Shown in pieces: positions 32,852-40,826 of a stretch of 64,000 nucleotides of DNA (position 1 is its first letter; every line of letters starts with the position of its first letter). Under the pieces are notes generated by a model, which saw nothing but the letters and a program-made list of their open reading frames with translations, was not told where the DNA came from and searched no databases. The translations under genes and the position numbers were made by a program. Source of the DNA: Orlajensenia sp001423545 (lineage in GTDB: Bacteria > Actinomycetota > Actinomycetes > Actinomycetales > Microbacteriaceae); contig LMOK01000003.1 in NCBI GenBank assembly GCA_001423545.1, forward strand, positions 992,001 through 1,056,000, given 5' to 3'.

Positions 32852-32953
32852 CTATGGACGGTCGGTGGGGCGCGGAAGGCTGCCGTGTGCGATGAGCAGT
32901 TCGTAGATGTTCTCGAACGCCTCGGCGATCTGGCCGCCCTGCTGCGGGGTCAA
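32852..32953 (-). CDS. Possible 33-residue protein or gene remnant
   Basis: On the minus strand TTG 32953 opens a frame ending TAG 32854-32852: TPQQGGQIAEAFENIYELLI then AHGSLPRPTDRP. The sequence looks like genuine protein (amphipathic helix, G/C third positions) and GGGAG lies 6 nt before the TTG. The same frame continues three codons upstream as REYAL before a stop, so it may instead be the tail of a decayed gene. Family unknown. Confidence 0.35.
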   Translation of the reverse strand: MTPQQGGQIAEAFENIYELLIAHGSLPRPTDRP

Positions 32954-33016
32954 TGCGTACTCCCGGCGCCATTGTGCTCAGGATTCGAGCTGTCGCTTTG
33001 TGCCCACCCGCTGCGG

Positions 33017-33022
33017 CAGGAT
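33017..33022 (+). promoter_or_regulatory. -10-like box CAGGAT of a leaderless promoter
   Basis: CAGGAT ends 6 nt before the ATG at 33029 and differs from TAGGAT by one base; no ribosome site is present. Confidence 0.35.
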
Positions 33023-33028
33023 CGGGGC

Positions 33029-33709
33029 ATGACGACGATCACCGTGCTGAGCGGCAGCGGCGACTACGCCGACCCGTGGCACCAGTTCGCCGAGACGTCG
33101 GCCAGGCTGGCCGAGCTGCTCGCACCGCTCGGCGAGGTGACGGTGCGCGACGACGTCGAGGCCGCGCTCGCCGGATTGACGGTGACGGATGCCCGCCCCG
33201 ACCTGCTCGTGCTCAACATCAGCCGCGACGAGGGCGTCGAGCACTCCGTGCCAGCAGGGCCTGCGCGCACGGGACTGCTGACCCACCTCGCCGACGGGCG
33301 TCCGATCCTCGCCGTGCACTCGGCGTCACGGGCCTTCGCCGACTGGCCGGAGTGGTCGTCGATCCTCGGCGGGCACTGGGAGGACGGCGTGACGTTCCAT
33401 CCGCCGCAGGGAACCGCGCTAATCATGCCGACGGCATTGGCCGGCGACGTCCTCGGGGTGGCCGAGCCCTTCGTCACCGTCGACGAGCGCTACACGGCGC
33501 TCGTCGTCGAGCCGGGTGCGGCCTCGCTCGCGACCCACGAACACGACGGCTCCGAGCATCCGGTGGCCTGGCTCCATCGCTTCGGACACACCGAGGTCGT
33601 CTACAGCGCCCTCGGTCACGACGCGGCCGCATACGAGGCTCCGGGTACCGCGGCGTTCGTGCTCGCGGCCGCTTCTCACCTGCTGCGCAGTCCGGTGCCG
33701 AGAACGTAG
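33029..33709 (+). CDS. ThuA-like (class I glutamine amidotransferase fold) protein
   Basis: The 226-residue protein has the ThuA domain pattern: an N-terminal ITVLSGSGDYADPWHQFAET, a middle LLVLNISRD, ILAVHSASRAFADWPEWSSILGG (His/Ser in place of a Cys nucleophile), and a C-terminal HPVAWLHRFGHTEVVYSALGHDAAAYEAPG. ThuA proteins belong to trehalose/sugar utilisation loci, where they are tied to disaccharide 3-keto metabolism, but their reaction is debated. No sugar gene is adjacent here, so the role is open. Confidence 0.8.
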   Translation: MTTITVLSGSGDYADPWHQFAETSARLAELLAPLGEVTVRDDVEAALAGLTVTDARPDLLVLNISRDEGVEHSVPAGPARTGLLTHLADGRPILAVHSASRAFADWPEWSSILGGHWEDGVTFHPPQGTALIMPTALAGDVLGVAEPFVTVDERYTALVVEPGAASLATHEHDGSEHPVAWLHRFGHTEVVYSALGHDAAAYEAPGTAAFVLAAASHLLRSPVPRT

Positions 33710-33824
33710 TTCGCGTGGGTGCCGGCGCGGTCACATCCACGTGGAGTCCGTACTCGGTGGGCGGCACCCGCACCTTCTCCGTTCTCGACAAGCGGTAGGA
33801 CCGAGGCGGAGCCGCAGGGCGAGG

Positions 33825-34472
33825 TCAGCGCGCCGAACCGCGCCCGCCATCGATATCCATGGGCCCGCTGCCCGCGGCCCCGCTGTCCACGGCCCCCACG
33901 CTGACCGGCCCGAGCACGACGTCGACCAGTCGCTCGGCGGTGCCCGGAGTGATCGGAGAGCGGCTGAGCATGCGCACGATGAGCGGGCCCATGAGCGCCT
34001 CGCCGATCTCCTGCACCGGCGCATCATCGCGGATCTCGGATGCGGCGATGGCGGCCTCGAAGCGCTCGACGAGCGCCGACGTGGCCCCCATGCTCTCGTA
34101 GAGGCGCCGCCCGACGTCGGGGTTCTCGGCCGCCGCGGCGATGAGCGAGAGGATGAGCGACTCGCCGATCGGCTGGGTGACGAGGTCGAAGATCTCGTCG
34201 AGCCAGGTGACGAGATCGGCGCGGATGTTCCCGGTGTTCGGGGGTCCGAGGCGATTGGGCAGCAGGAGTCCCTCGAGCAGACAGTCGGCCACGAGCGCGC
34301 TCTTCGACGGCCACCAGCGGTAGATCGTCTGCTTGCCGACGCCGGCCTCGTGCGCCACCCCCTCGATAGTGAGATGGTCGTAGCCGCGGGCGGCGAACAA
34401 CCGCGCCGTCGCCTCGAGGATGGCGAGGCGGGCCGTCTCACTGCGGACGGCTCCGCGACGTTGCTCGGACAT
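33825..34472 (-). CDS. TetR-family regulator divergent from MMPL exporter
   Basis: The 215-residue regulator has an N-terminal TetR HTH (RLAILEATARLFAARGYDHLTIEGVAHEAGVGKQTIYRWWPSKSALVADC) and a TetR_C-type helical ligand domain. The ATG at 34472 is favoured over the GTG at 34478 because TACGAT ends exactly 6 nt before it, whereas it abuts the GTG. It is divergent from the MMPL gene with a 77-nt gap and probably represses it; ligands would then be the exported compounds. Confidence 0.9.
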   Translation of the reverse strand: MSEQRRGAVRSETARLAILEATARLFAARGYDHLTIEGVAHEAGVGKQTIYRWWPSKSALVADCLLEGLLLPNRLGPPNTGNIRADLVTWLDEIFDLVTQPIGESLILSLIAAAAENPDVGRRLYESMGATSALVERFEAAIAASEIRDDAPVQEIGEALMGPLIVRMLSRSPITPGTAERLVDVVLGPVSVGAVDSGAAGSGPMDIDGGRGSAR

Positions 34473-34478
34473 CCTCAC

Positions 34479-34484
34479 ATCGTA
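34479..34484 (-). promoter_or_regulatory. -10 box TACGAT of the leaderless TetR promoter
   Basis: On the minus strand it ends 6 nt before the ATG at 34472. Confidence 0.5.
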
Positions 34485-34549
34485 TTCCCAATCAGCGAGA
34501 CGAACCGTTGCGTATCATCAGCGGAGGCTTTCGAGAGGCGAAGAAACAC

Positions 34550-37036
34550 ATGGCTGAACTCCTGTACCGCTTGGGCAAGCTCGCGGCACGTCGCGCATGG
34601 ATCGTGATCGTCGCGTGGGTGCTCGTGATCGTCGTCGCGGCCGTCGGCTTCGCCGTCGGCTACAAGGGCCTCTCGTCGAGCTTCGACATCCCCGGAACGG
34701 CATCCGGAGCCGTCACCGATGAACTGCAGGAGAAGCTGCCCGACTTCAGCGGCGCCGCGGGCACCGTGGTCTTCGAGACCACCGACGGCTCGGAATTCAC
34801 CGAGGAGCAGAAGACCGAGATCTCCGCTCTGGTGACGGATGCCGCCGACCTGCCCGACGTGGCGAAGGTGGTCGACCCCTTCGAGACCGAGACGGAGCGC
34901 GCCGCCCAGCAGCAGCAGCTGGAAGACGGCCGCACCCAGATCGCCGCCGGCAGCGCGCAGATCGAGGCGGGCCAGACCCAGCTCGACGCCGGACAGGCGC
35001 AGCTCGACGCCGGACAGGCCCAGCTCGATGCCGCCCGCCAGCAGGCCGAGGCGGCCGGCGCTCCCGCCGAGCAGATTGCAGCCCTAGACGCCCAGCAGGC
35101 GACTCTCGACGCGCAGCAGGCCGAACTCGACGCGCAGCAGGCCAAGCTCGACGCCTCACGCGACGAGATCGAGGCGCAGACCACCAAGCTCGACAACGGC
35201 GCCACCCTCATGGAGCTGTCGAAGGACATCGGCGTCGTGTCGGAGGACGGCTCGACCGCCCTCGTGAACGTCGCGTTCACGGAGCCCCGCCTCGAGCTCT
35301 CCGAGGATTCGAAGCAGGCCGTGATCGACCACTTCGAGTCCGAGCCGATCGACGGCGTCGAGGTCTCGTTCTCCACCGACATCGCCCAGGGCACCCCCTC
35401 CATCGTCGGCGTCGGTGAGGTCGTCGGCGTCGTCTTCGCCGCCATCGTGCTGCTGGTCATGCTCGGCTCGGTCATCGCCGCGTCGCTTCCGCTCGTGACC
35501 GCCATCGTCGGTGTCGCCATCGGCGCCCTCGGCTCGCTGGCGTTCTCGGGCGTCGTGCAGATGGCATCCGTCACCCCGGTCCTCGGCCTCATGCTCGGTC
35601 TCGCCGTGGGAATCGACTACTCGCTCTTCATCATCAACAGGCACCGCAAGCAGTTGCTGCAGGGTGCGGAACCTCACGAGTCCGTCGGCCTCGCGAACGG
35701 CACCGCCGGCAACGCCGTCGTCTTCGCGGGCACGACGGTGATCGTCGCGCTGTTCGCCCTGAACATCACCGGCGTTCCGTTCCTCGGCTTGATGGGTACC
35801 GTCGGCGCCATCAGCGTGGCGATCGCCGTGCTCATCGCCACGAGCCTGACGCCCGCGCTCCTCGGACTTCTCGGCACCCGCATCCTGAACCGCCGTGCCC
35901 GCGCCCGCATCGGCGAGGAGCACCACGAGGACACGAAGGCGAAGCCGATGAAGACCTGGCGCGCCGTCGTGACGGTTCTGGCCACGGCCGCGGCGCTGCT
36001 CACCATCGCCATTCCGGCGCTCTCGATGCGTGTCGGCCTCCCTGACGGTTCATCGGAGCCCGTCGAGTCGGCGTCGTACCAAGCGTTCACCACGACCGAG
36101 GACCAGTTCGGCGCTGGAGCCACGGGGCCGCTGCTCGTCACCGCGCAGCTGCCCTCCGGCCTCGAGGACGACCAGGTGCTGCAGGCGCAGGTCGACGTGG
36201 CCCAGACGCTCGCCGACCAGGACGACGTGGTGGCCGTCGCGCCCATCGCCGTCTCGGACGACAACCGTCTCGCGGCGTTCCAGGTGGTGCCGGCCGAGGG
36301 CCCGAACAGTGTCTCGACCGAGGAACTCGTGGTCGCCCTCCGCGACCTCGAGCCCATCGACGGCGACATCACGCTCGGCGTCGCCGGGCAGGCCGCCATC
36401 AACATCGACATCTCGGCGAACCTCGCCGCGGTGCTGCCGCTCTACCTCGGCGTCGTGGTGGGCCTCTCGCTGCTCATCATGATCCTGGTGTTCCGCTCGA
36501 TCCTCGTGCCGCTCATCGCGACGGGCGGGTTCATCCTGTCGTTGTTCGCGACCTTCGGTGCGATCGTCGCCGTGTTCCAGTGGGGCTGGGGAGCGGATGC
36601 GGTCGGCATCCACACGGGTCCGATCCTGAGCTTCCTGCCGGTCATCCTGGTCGGCATCCTGTTCGGGCTGGCGATGGACTACCAGCTGTTCCTGGCGTCG
36701 GGCATGCGGGAGGCCTATGTGCACGGCGCTCCTGCCCGCCTGGCCGTCGCACGCGGTTTCAGGGCCGGGCGCGCGGTCGTCACGGCCGCGGGCCTCATCA
36801 TGGTCTCGGTCTTCGGCGGGTTCATCTTCGCGGAGTCGACCATGATCCGTTCGATCGGCTTCGGCCTCGCCCTGGGTGTACTGCTCGACGCCTTCGTCGT
36901 GCGGATGCTGCTGATGCCCGCTCTCATGCACCTGCTCGGTGAATCCGCGTGGTGGCTGCCGCGCTGGCTCGACAAGATCCTGCCGAACGTCGACGTGGAG
37001 GGCGCGGCCCTCGAGCGTCGCCACCACGCGAGCTGA
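34550..37036 (+). CDS. MMPL-family RND transporter
   Basis: The 828-residue protein has two repeats of one TM, a large extracytoplasmic loop and five TMs, as in MMPL/YdfJ exporters driven by proton motive force. The first loop contains a heptad-like run (residues about 120-205) repeating QAQLDAG and QQAELDAQ, predicted to be a long extracytoplasmic coiled coil as in YhgE/Pip-like proteins. Conserved LGLAVGIDYSLFIINRHRK and FGLAMDYQLFLASGMREA carry the membrane Asp/Tyr of proton transfer. ATG 34550 follows GAGAGG at 11 nt; TTG 34508 is a possible alternative. Export of a lipid or drug is likely; substrate unknown. Confidence 0.9.
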   Translation: MAELLYRLGKLAARRAWIVIVAWVLVIVVAAVGFAVGYKGLSSSFDIPGTASGAVTDELQEKLPDFSGAAGTVVFETTDGSEFTEEQKTEISALVTDAADLPDVAKVVDPFETETERAAQQQQLEDGRTQIAAGSAQIEAGQTQLDAGQAQLDAGQAQLDAARQQAEAAGAPAEQIAALDAQQATLDAQQAELDAQQAKLDASRDEIEAQTTKLDNGATLMELSKDIGVVSEDGSTALVNVAFTEPRLELSEDSKQAVIDHFESEPIDGVEVSFSTDIAQGTPSIVGVGEVVGVVFAAIVLLVMLGSVIAASLPLVTAIVGVAIGALGSLAFSGVVQMASVTPVLGLMLGLAVGIDYSLFIINRHRKQLLQGAEPHESVGLANGTAGNAVVFAGTTVIVALFALNITGVPFLGLMGTVGAISVAIAVLIATSLTPALLGLLGTRILNRRARARIGEEHHEDTKAKPMKTWRAVVTVLATAAALLTIAIPALSMRVGLPDGSSEPVESASYQAFTTTEDQFGAGATGPLLVTAQLPSGLEDDQVLQAQVDVAQTLADQDDVVAVAPIAVSDDNRLAAFQVVPAEGPNSVSTEELVVALRDLEPIDGDITLGVAGQAAINIDISANLAAVLPLYLGVVVGLSLLIMILVFRSILVPLIATGGFILSLFATFGAIVAVFQWGWGADAVGIHTGPILSFLPVILVGILFGLAMDYQLFLASGMREAYVHGAPARLAVARGFRAGRAVVTAAGLIMVSVFGGFIFAESTMIRSIGFGLALGVLLDAFVVRMLLMPALMHLLGESAWWLPRWLDKILPNVDVEGAALERRHHAS

Positions 37037-37105
37037 CGCGGCGGGCGGGTCGCCCGGCGCTTCTCCGCCGAGTCTTCGCGCCGCCCGATCTGCGCCGGCC
37101 CAGCG

Positions 37106-37753
37106 TCAGACGAGCCGCGTCGCCCGCACCACGACGTCGCGCAGCTCGACGCGCCCGTGGCCCGGCGCAGCCACGGTGCGATCGAGTTCCGCGGCGCTCT
37201 CGACGCGCCAGGTCGCCGGGTCGAGGACCTCGGCGATGGCCACCGCGGTCACCGTCGCCTCCTCGGGCGGGTGGTGTCCGTTGGCCGTGGTCGTCGACCC
37301 GTGCAGATGCCCGACGATGAGCAGGGTGCCACCGGGCGCGACCCATTCCCCGATGCGGACGTAGAAGTCGAGCTGCGGGATCGTCGGATGCGCGTAGTTG
37401 GTGGTCACGAGGTCGAACTGCTCGGGGGGCTCCCACGTCGTGAGGTCGGCTTCGACCCAGGTCACGTTCTCGGTGACGGATGCCGCAGCCGCGCGAACCG
37501 CCGCCTGTGCGAGCGCGCTCGTCGAGATGTCGGCGCCCGTCACGGTCCAGCCGCGTTCGGCGAGCCACACGGCCTCGGTACCGGTGCCGCAGCCGGCGTC
37601 GAGGGCTCTGCCCGGGCGGAGGCCGGCCGTCTCGCTCGACATGTACGGGTTGGGCGCGCTGAGAGGGGCGGCATCCGTCGCCGAGGCCATGTCGGCATCG
37701 GGCCGGTCGTGCCAGTGCTGCTCCCAATAGTCCTTGTCGAAGTCGCGGTTCAT
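37106..37753 (-). CDS. Class I SAM-dependent methyltransferase
   Basis: The 215-residue protein has RALDAGCGTGTEAVWLAERGWTVTGADIS as the SAM-binding motif I and acidic loop, then VTWVEADLTTWEPPEQFDLVTTNYAHP and LLIVGHLHG. It fits the small methyltransferases of the Methyltransf_25/TehB-like group. The start MNRDFDKDYWEQHWHDRP is conserved in relatives; the longer open frame to 38095 runs antisense through the neighbouring gene and is not used. Acceptor substrate is unknown. Confidence 0.88.
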   Translation of the reverse strand: MNRDFDKDYWEQHWHDRPDADMASATDAAPLSAPNPYMSSETAGLRPGRALDAGCGTGTEAVWLAERGWTVTGADISTSALAQAAVRAAAASVTENVTWVEADLTTWEPPEQFDLVTTNYAHPTIPQLDFYVRIGEWVAPGGTLLIVGHLHGSTTTANGHHPPEEATVTAVAIAEVLDPATWRVESAAELDRTVAAPGHGRVELRDVVVRATRLV

Positions 37754-37880
37754 GGTCTCGATCGTGCGCTGCGGCCGCAGCCCGCGCAACCTCGCTTGCC
37801 GAAGTGGCAAGTGCTGAGGGAGTGGCCAGCCCGCTGAGGCCCGGGTAGCGTCGTGAAGGACGGCGAGCGGAGGAGGGTCC

Positions 37881-38438
37881 ATGATCGTCGGGTTGATCGT
37901 CGCGTGCGAGATCGGCTTCTGGGTCGCCGTCGTGTCGGGCCTCGTGGCGCGGTACGTCCTGAGGATGCCGCGGCTGGGTCTCGTGCTGCTCGCTGCGGCG
38001 CCGGCCATCGACGTGGTGCTGCTGATCGCCACGGCCGTGCACCTGAAGAGCGGCGCGCAGGCCGAGTGGGCCCACGGCCTGGCGGCGCTGTACATCGGGT
38101 TCTCCGTCGCCTACGGACACCGACTCATCGCATGGGCCGACGCCCGCTTCGCCCAGCGTTTCGCCGGTGGCGAGCCTGCGCCGAAGCTCACGGGCGCTGC
38201 CTACACCCGGACATGCTGGGCGGACCTGGCGCGCACGGTTCTGGGAGCCGGCATCGCCGGGGCCATCCTGTTCGGGCTGACCTGGTGGGTGGATGACCCG
38301 GCGCGCACCCTGGAACTCCAGAGCTGGTACCCCATCCTCCTGCTCGTCGTCGGCATCGACGCGGTCTGGGCGATCAGCTACACGCTGTGGCCGCGCAAGG
38401 CCGGGCCTGCGGCATCCGCCTCGCCCTCGGGAACGTGA
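37881..38438 (+). CDS. Hypothetical membrane protein, five TM
   Basis: The 185-residue protein has hydrophobic segments near 2-25, 32-53, 65-80, 120-140 and 150-170, with short loops (ARYVLRMPRLG, HRLIAWADARFAQRFAGGEPAPKL). It resembles a conserved actinobacterial membrane protein of unknown function. A strong GGAGGAGGG lies about 3-11 nt before the ATG at 37881. It is convergent with the E2 gene. Confidence 0.75.
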   Translation: MIVGLIVACEIGFWVAVVSGLVARYVLRMPRLGLVLLAAAPAIDVVLLIATAVHLKSGAQAEWAHGLAALYIGFSVAYGHRLIAWADARFAQRFAGGEPAPKLTGAAYTRTCWADLARTVLGAGIAGAILFGLTWWVDDPARTLELQSWYPILLLVVGIDAVWAISYTLWPRKAGPAASASPSGT

Positions 38439-38456
38439 GCGCCGCCGCCGGCCGCT

Positions 38457-39803
38457 TCAGATGCGGTCGTAGAGCGTGATCGGATTCTCGATGGCCCGTA
38501 CGATCGAGCCCAGGAAGCGCGCCGCGTAGCCGCCGTCGCAGACCCGGTGGTCGAACACGAGCGACAGCTGCACGATGCGACGCGGAACGATCGCACCCTC
38601 GACGACCCAGGGGCGCTCCATCATGCGACCAAGCCCCAGGATGGCCACCTCGGGGTGGTTGATGATGGCGGCGGACCCGTCGACGCCGAGGCTGCCGTAG
38701 TTGTTGAGCGTGAAGGTCGACCCGGTGAGTTCGGCCGGGGTGGCCGTGCCGGACCGCGCGCTGTCGGCGAGGCGCCGGATGTGCGCGTCGAGCTCGGCGA
38801 TCGACTGGCGCTCGGCGTGCCGGAGCACGGGCACGAGCAGGCCCCGCGGGGTGTCGGCGGCGACTCCGAGGTTCACGCCGTCGTACTGCACCAACTCGGT
38901 GCCGTCGTCGCTGAGCCGCCCGCAGAGCACCGGGTGCTCCGCCAGGGCGAGCAGCACGTACTTCGCCACGAACGCGGTGAGAGAGGGAGCGGCGTCGCCC
39001 ATCGACCGCCGCAGTTGCCAGAGCGCGGTCGCGTCGACGTCGACCCAGACCGTGGCCTCCGGGATCTCGGAGCGGCTGCGCGACAGTTTCGCGGCCACGG
39101 TGCGGCGCAGCATCCCGAGGGGCTCGCGTCGCACGATCTCGAGGTCGTCCGTGGAGTGGCCCGACGCGATGCGGCCGGCGTCGAGCACGTCGGAGCGACG
39201 GATGATGCCGTCGGGCGCAGCGGGACGGATGGTGTGCAGGTCGATGCCGCGACTCCGGGCGAGGCTGCGCACGATCGGGGAGCGCACCGGAACGGGTCCG
39301 CTCCGTCGATCGGCGCTCGCGGTCGGCGCGGTCGCTGCGGGAGGAGTGGTCAGTGAGTTCGGAGCGGCCGAAGGGAGGGAGGCAGGCGCGGCGGCGGCCG
39401 GCGCCACCCGACGGCGGGTGCGGCCTCGGGCGTGGTGCTCCGCGGTCCCGTAGCCGATGAGCACGTTGCCGGATCCGGCGCGCTCCTCGACCCGGTAGGC
39501 CTCGTGCTCGGATTCGACGGACGGGGATGCCGCCTCGGTCGCACCGGCCTCGGCGACCTCACCGGCCTCGGCGACCTCGAGGAACGGCGAACCCACGGCG
39601 AGGGTCTGCCCTTCCTCGCCGTGCAGGGCGGCGACGGTGCCCGCGAACGGCGAGGGGACCTCGACGATACTCTTGGCGGTCTCCACCTCGGCGATCGGCT
39701 GGTCGACGGTCACCTCGTCTCCGACGGACACGATCCAGTGGACGAGCTCGGCCTCGGTCAGACCCTCGCCGAGGTCGGGCAGGCAGAAGACGCGGGCGGC
39801 CAT
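38457..39803 (-). CDS. Branched-chain 2-oxoacid dehydrogenase E2 (lipoamide acyltransferase)
   Basis: The 448-residue E2 has an N-terminal lipoyl domain with K44 in VETAKSIVEVP, an Ala/Glu linker, a peripheral subunit-binding domain (about 205-240; RSLARSRGIDLHTIRP, DGIIRRSDVLDA) and a C-terminal acyltransferase domain with H419-x3-D-G (FDHRVCDGG). It transfers the acyl group from E1 to CoA. Its ATG overlaps the E1beta stop (ATGA). Together with E1alpha and E1beta and the divergent Lrp-type regulator the set fits the Bkd complex better than pyruvate dehydrogenase, although substrate is inferred. No E3 gene is present. Confidence 0.9.
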   Translation of the reverse strand: MAARVFCLPDLGEGLTEAELVHWIVSVGDEVTVDQPIAEVETAKSIVEVPSPFAGTVAALHGEEGQTLAVGSPFLEVAEAGEVAEAGATEAASPSVESEHEAYRVEERAGSGNVLIGYGTAEHHARGRTRRRVAPAAAAPASLPSAAPNSLTTPPAATAPTASADRRSGPVPVRSPIVRSLARSRGIDLHTIRPAAPDGIIRRSDVLDAGRIASGHSTDDLEIVRREPLGMLRRTVAAKLSRSRSEIPEATVWVDVDATALWQLRRSMGDAAPSLTAFVAKYVLLALAEHPVLCGRLSDDGTELVQYDGVNLGVAADTPRGLLVPVLRHAERQSIAELDAHIRRLADSARSGTATPAELTGSTFTLNNYGSLGVDGSAAIINHPEVAILGLGRMMERPWVVEGAIVPRRIVQLSLVFDHRVCDGGYAARFLGSIVRAIENPITLYDRI

Positions 39804-40826
39804 CAGGCGTCCCAGTTGAGGGTGTCGACGGCGTCGAGCACGCGGTCGACGTCGGGCAGGTAGTACCGCTCGAGCTTCGGCGGCGCGAACGGGATGTCGA
39901 ACCCCGTCACCCGGCGCACCGGAGCCTCGAGCCAGGAGAAGCACCGCTCCGACACCCGCGCCGCGATCTCCGACGAGACGCTCGCGAAGCCCGGGGCTTC
40001 GGCGATCACGACCGCGCGGCCGGTGGAGCGCACGGCCGCATCGACGGTGGCGTCGTCATAGGGCGTGAGGCTGCGCAGGTCCACCACCTGGAGGCTGCGA
40101 CCCTCCTCCGCGGCGGCGTCGGCCGCGGCGAGGGCTATCGGCACCGAGGTTCCGTAGGCGATCAGGGTGGCGTCGGTTCCGGCGCGGATCACGTGCGCGG
40201 CCCCGATCGGGACCTCCAGCGAGGTATCGACCTCGCCCTTCGCCCAGTACAGCTTCTTGGGCTCGAGGAAGACCACGGGATCCGGGCTGCGGATCGCCGA
40301 TCGCAGCAGGCTGTAGGCATCCTGCGGCGTGGCCGGGGCGACCACCAGCAGTCCGGGCGTGTGCACGTAGTAGGACTCCGAGGAATCGCAGTGGTGCTCG
40401 NNNNNNNNNNNNNNNNNNNNNNNNNNNNNNNNNNNNNNNNNNNNNNNNNNNNNNNNNNNNNNNNNNNNNNNTTCGGTTGCCCATCTTCGCCACGTGGCTG
40501 ACGACCTGCTCGAAGGCCGGATAGGCGAACGCGTCGAACTGCATCTCGACGACGGGCCGCATCCCGTTCATCGCCATCCCGACGGCCATCCCCATGATCC
40601 CGGCCTCGGCGAGCGGGGTGTCGAAGCAGCGGCGCTCGCCGAAGCGCGCTGTGAGCCCGTCGGTCACGCGGAAGACGCCGCCGAGGGCGCCCACATCCTC
40701 GCCGAAGACGAGAACACTGTCGTCCTCGGCCAGGGCGTCGCCGAGAGCCCGATTCACGGCGGTGGCCATCGTCATGATCTCTCGGTGGGCGGATGCCGCC
40801 ATCGGCCTGTCCTGGATCATCGTCAT
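39803..40826 (-). CDS. Branched-chain 2-oxoacid dehydrogenase E1 beta subunit (interrupted by assembly gap)
   Basis: The gene encodes the beta subunit of the TPP-dependent E1: MTMATAVNRALGDALAEDDSVLVFGEDVGALGGVFRVTDGL, then FDTPLAEAGIMGMAVGMAMNGMRPVVEMQF, and after the gap EHHCDSSESYYVHTPGLLVVAP and a C-terminal transketolase domain. The N run at 40401-40471 removes about 20-24 residues (the expected TRGxxxLPxxxRxPYGGGxG block). The two halves are not in one frame across 71 N, so the gap length is wrong rather than the gene broken. It overlaps both neighbours by 4 nt. Confidence 0.9.
40401..40471. other. Assembly gap of 71 N
   Basis: It lies inside the E1beta gene. To keep the two gene halves in frame the true length must leave remainder 1 when divided by 3 (for example 64, 67 or 70), but 71 leaves 2. 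Confidence 0.95.

Larger units (their letters stand above)
32635..33028. other. 394-nt intergenic region
   Basis: It separates the divergent FBP and ThuA-like genes. The left part shows no convincing coding sequence. The right part holds a possible 33-residue minus-strand frame (32852-32953) and the start-proximal box of the ThuA-like gene. Confidence 0.5.

Noticed and set aside
33710..33824. Possible short coding pieces on both strands behind the ThuA-like gene (for example SRTEKVRVPPTEYGLHVD)
   Set aside because: Both strands look equally protein-like, there is no start with a ribosome site and no recognisable family.
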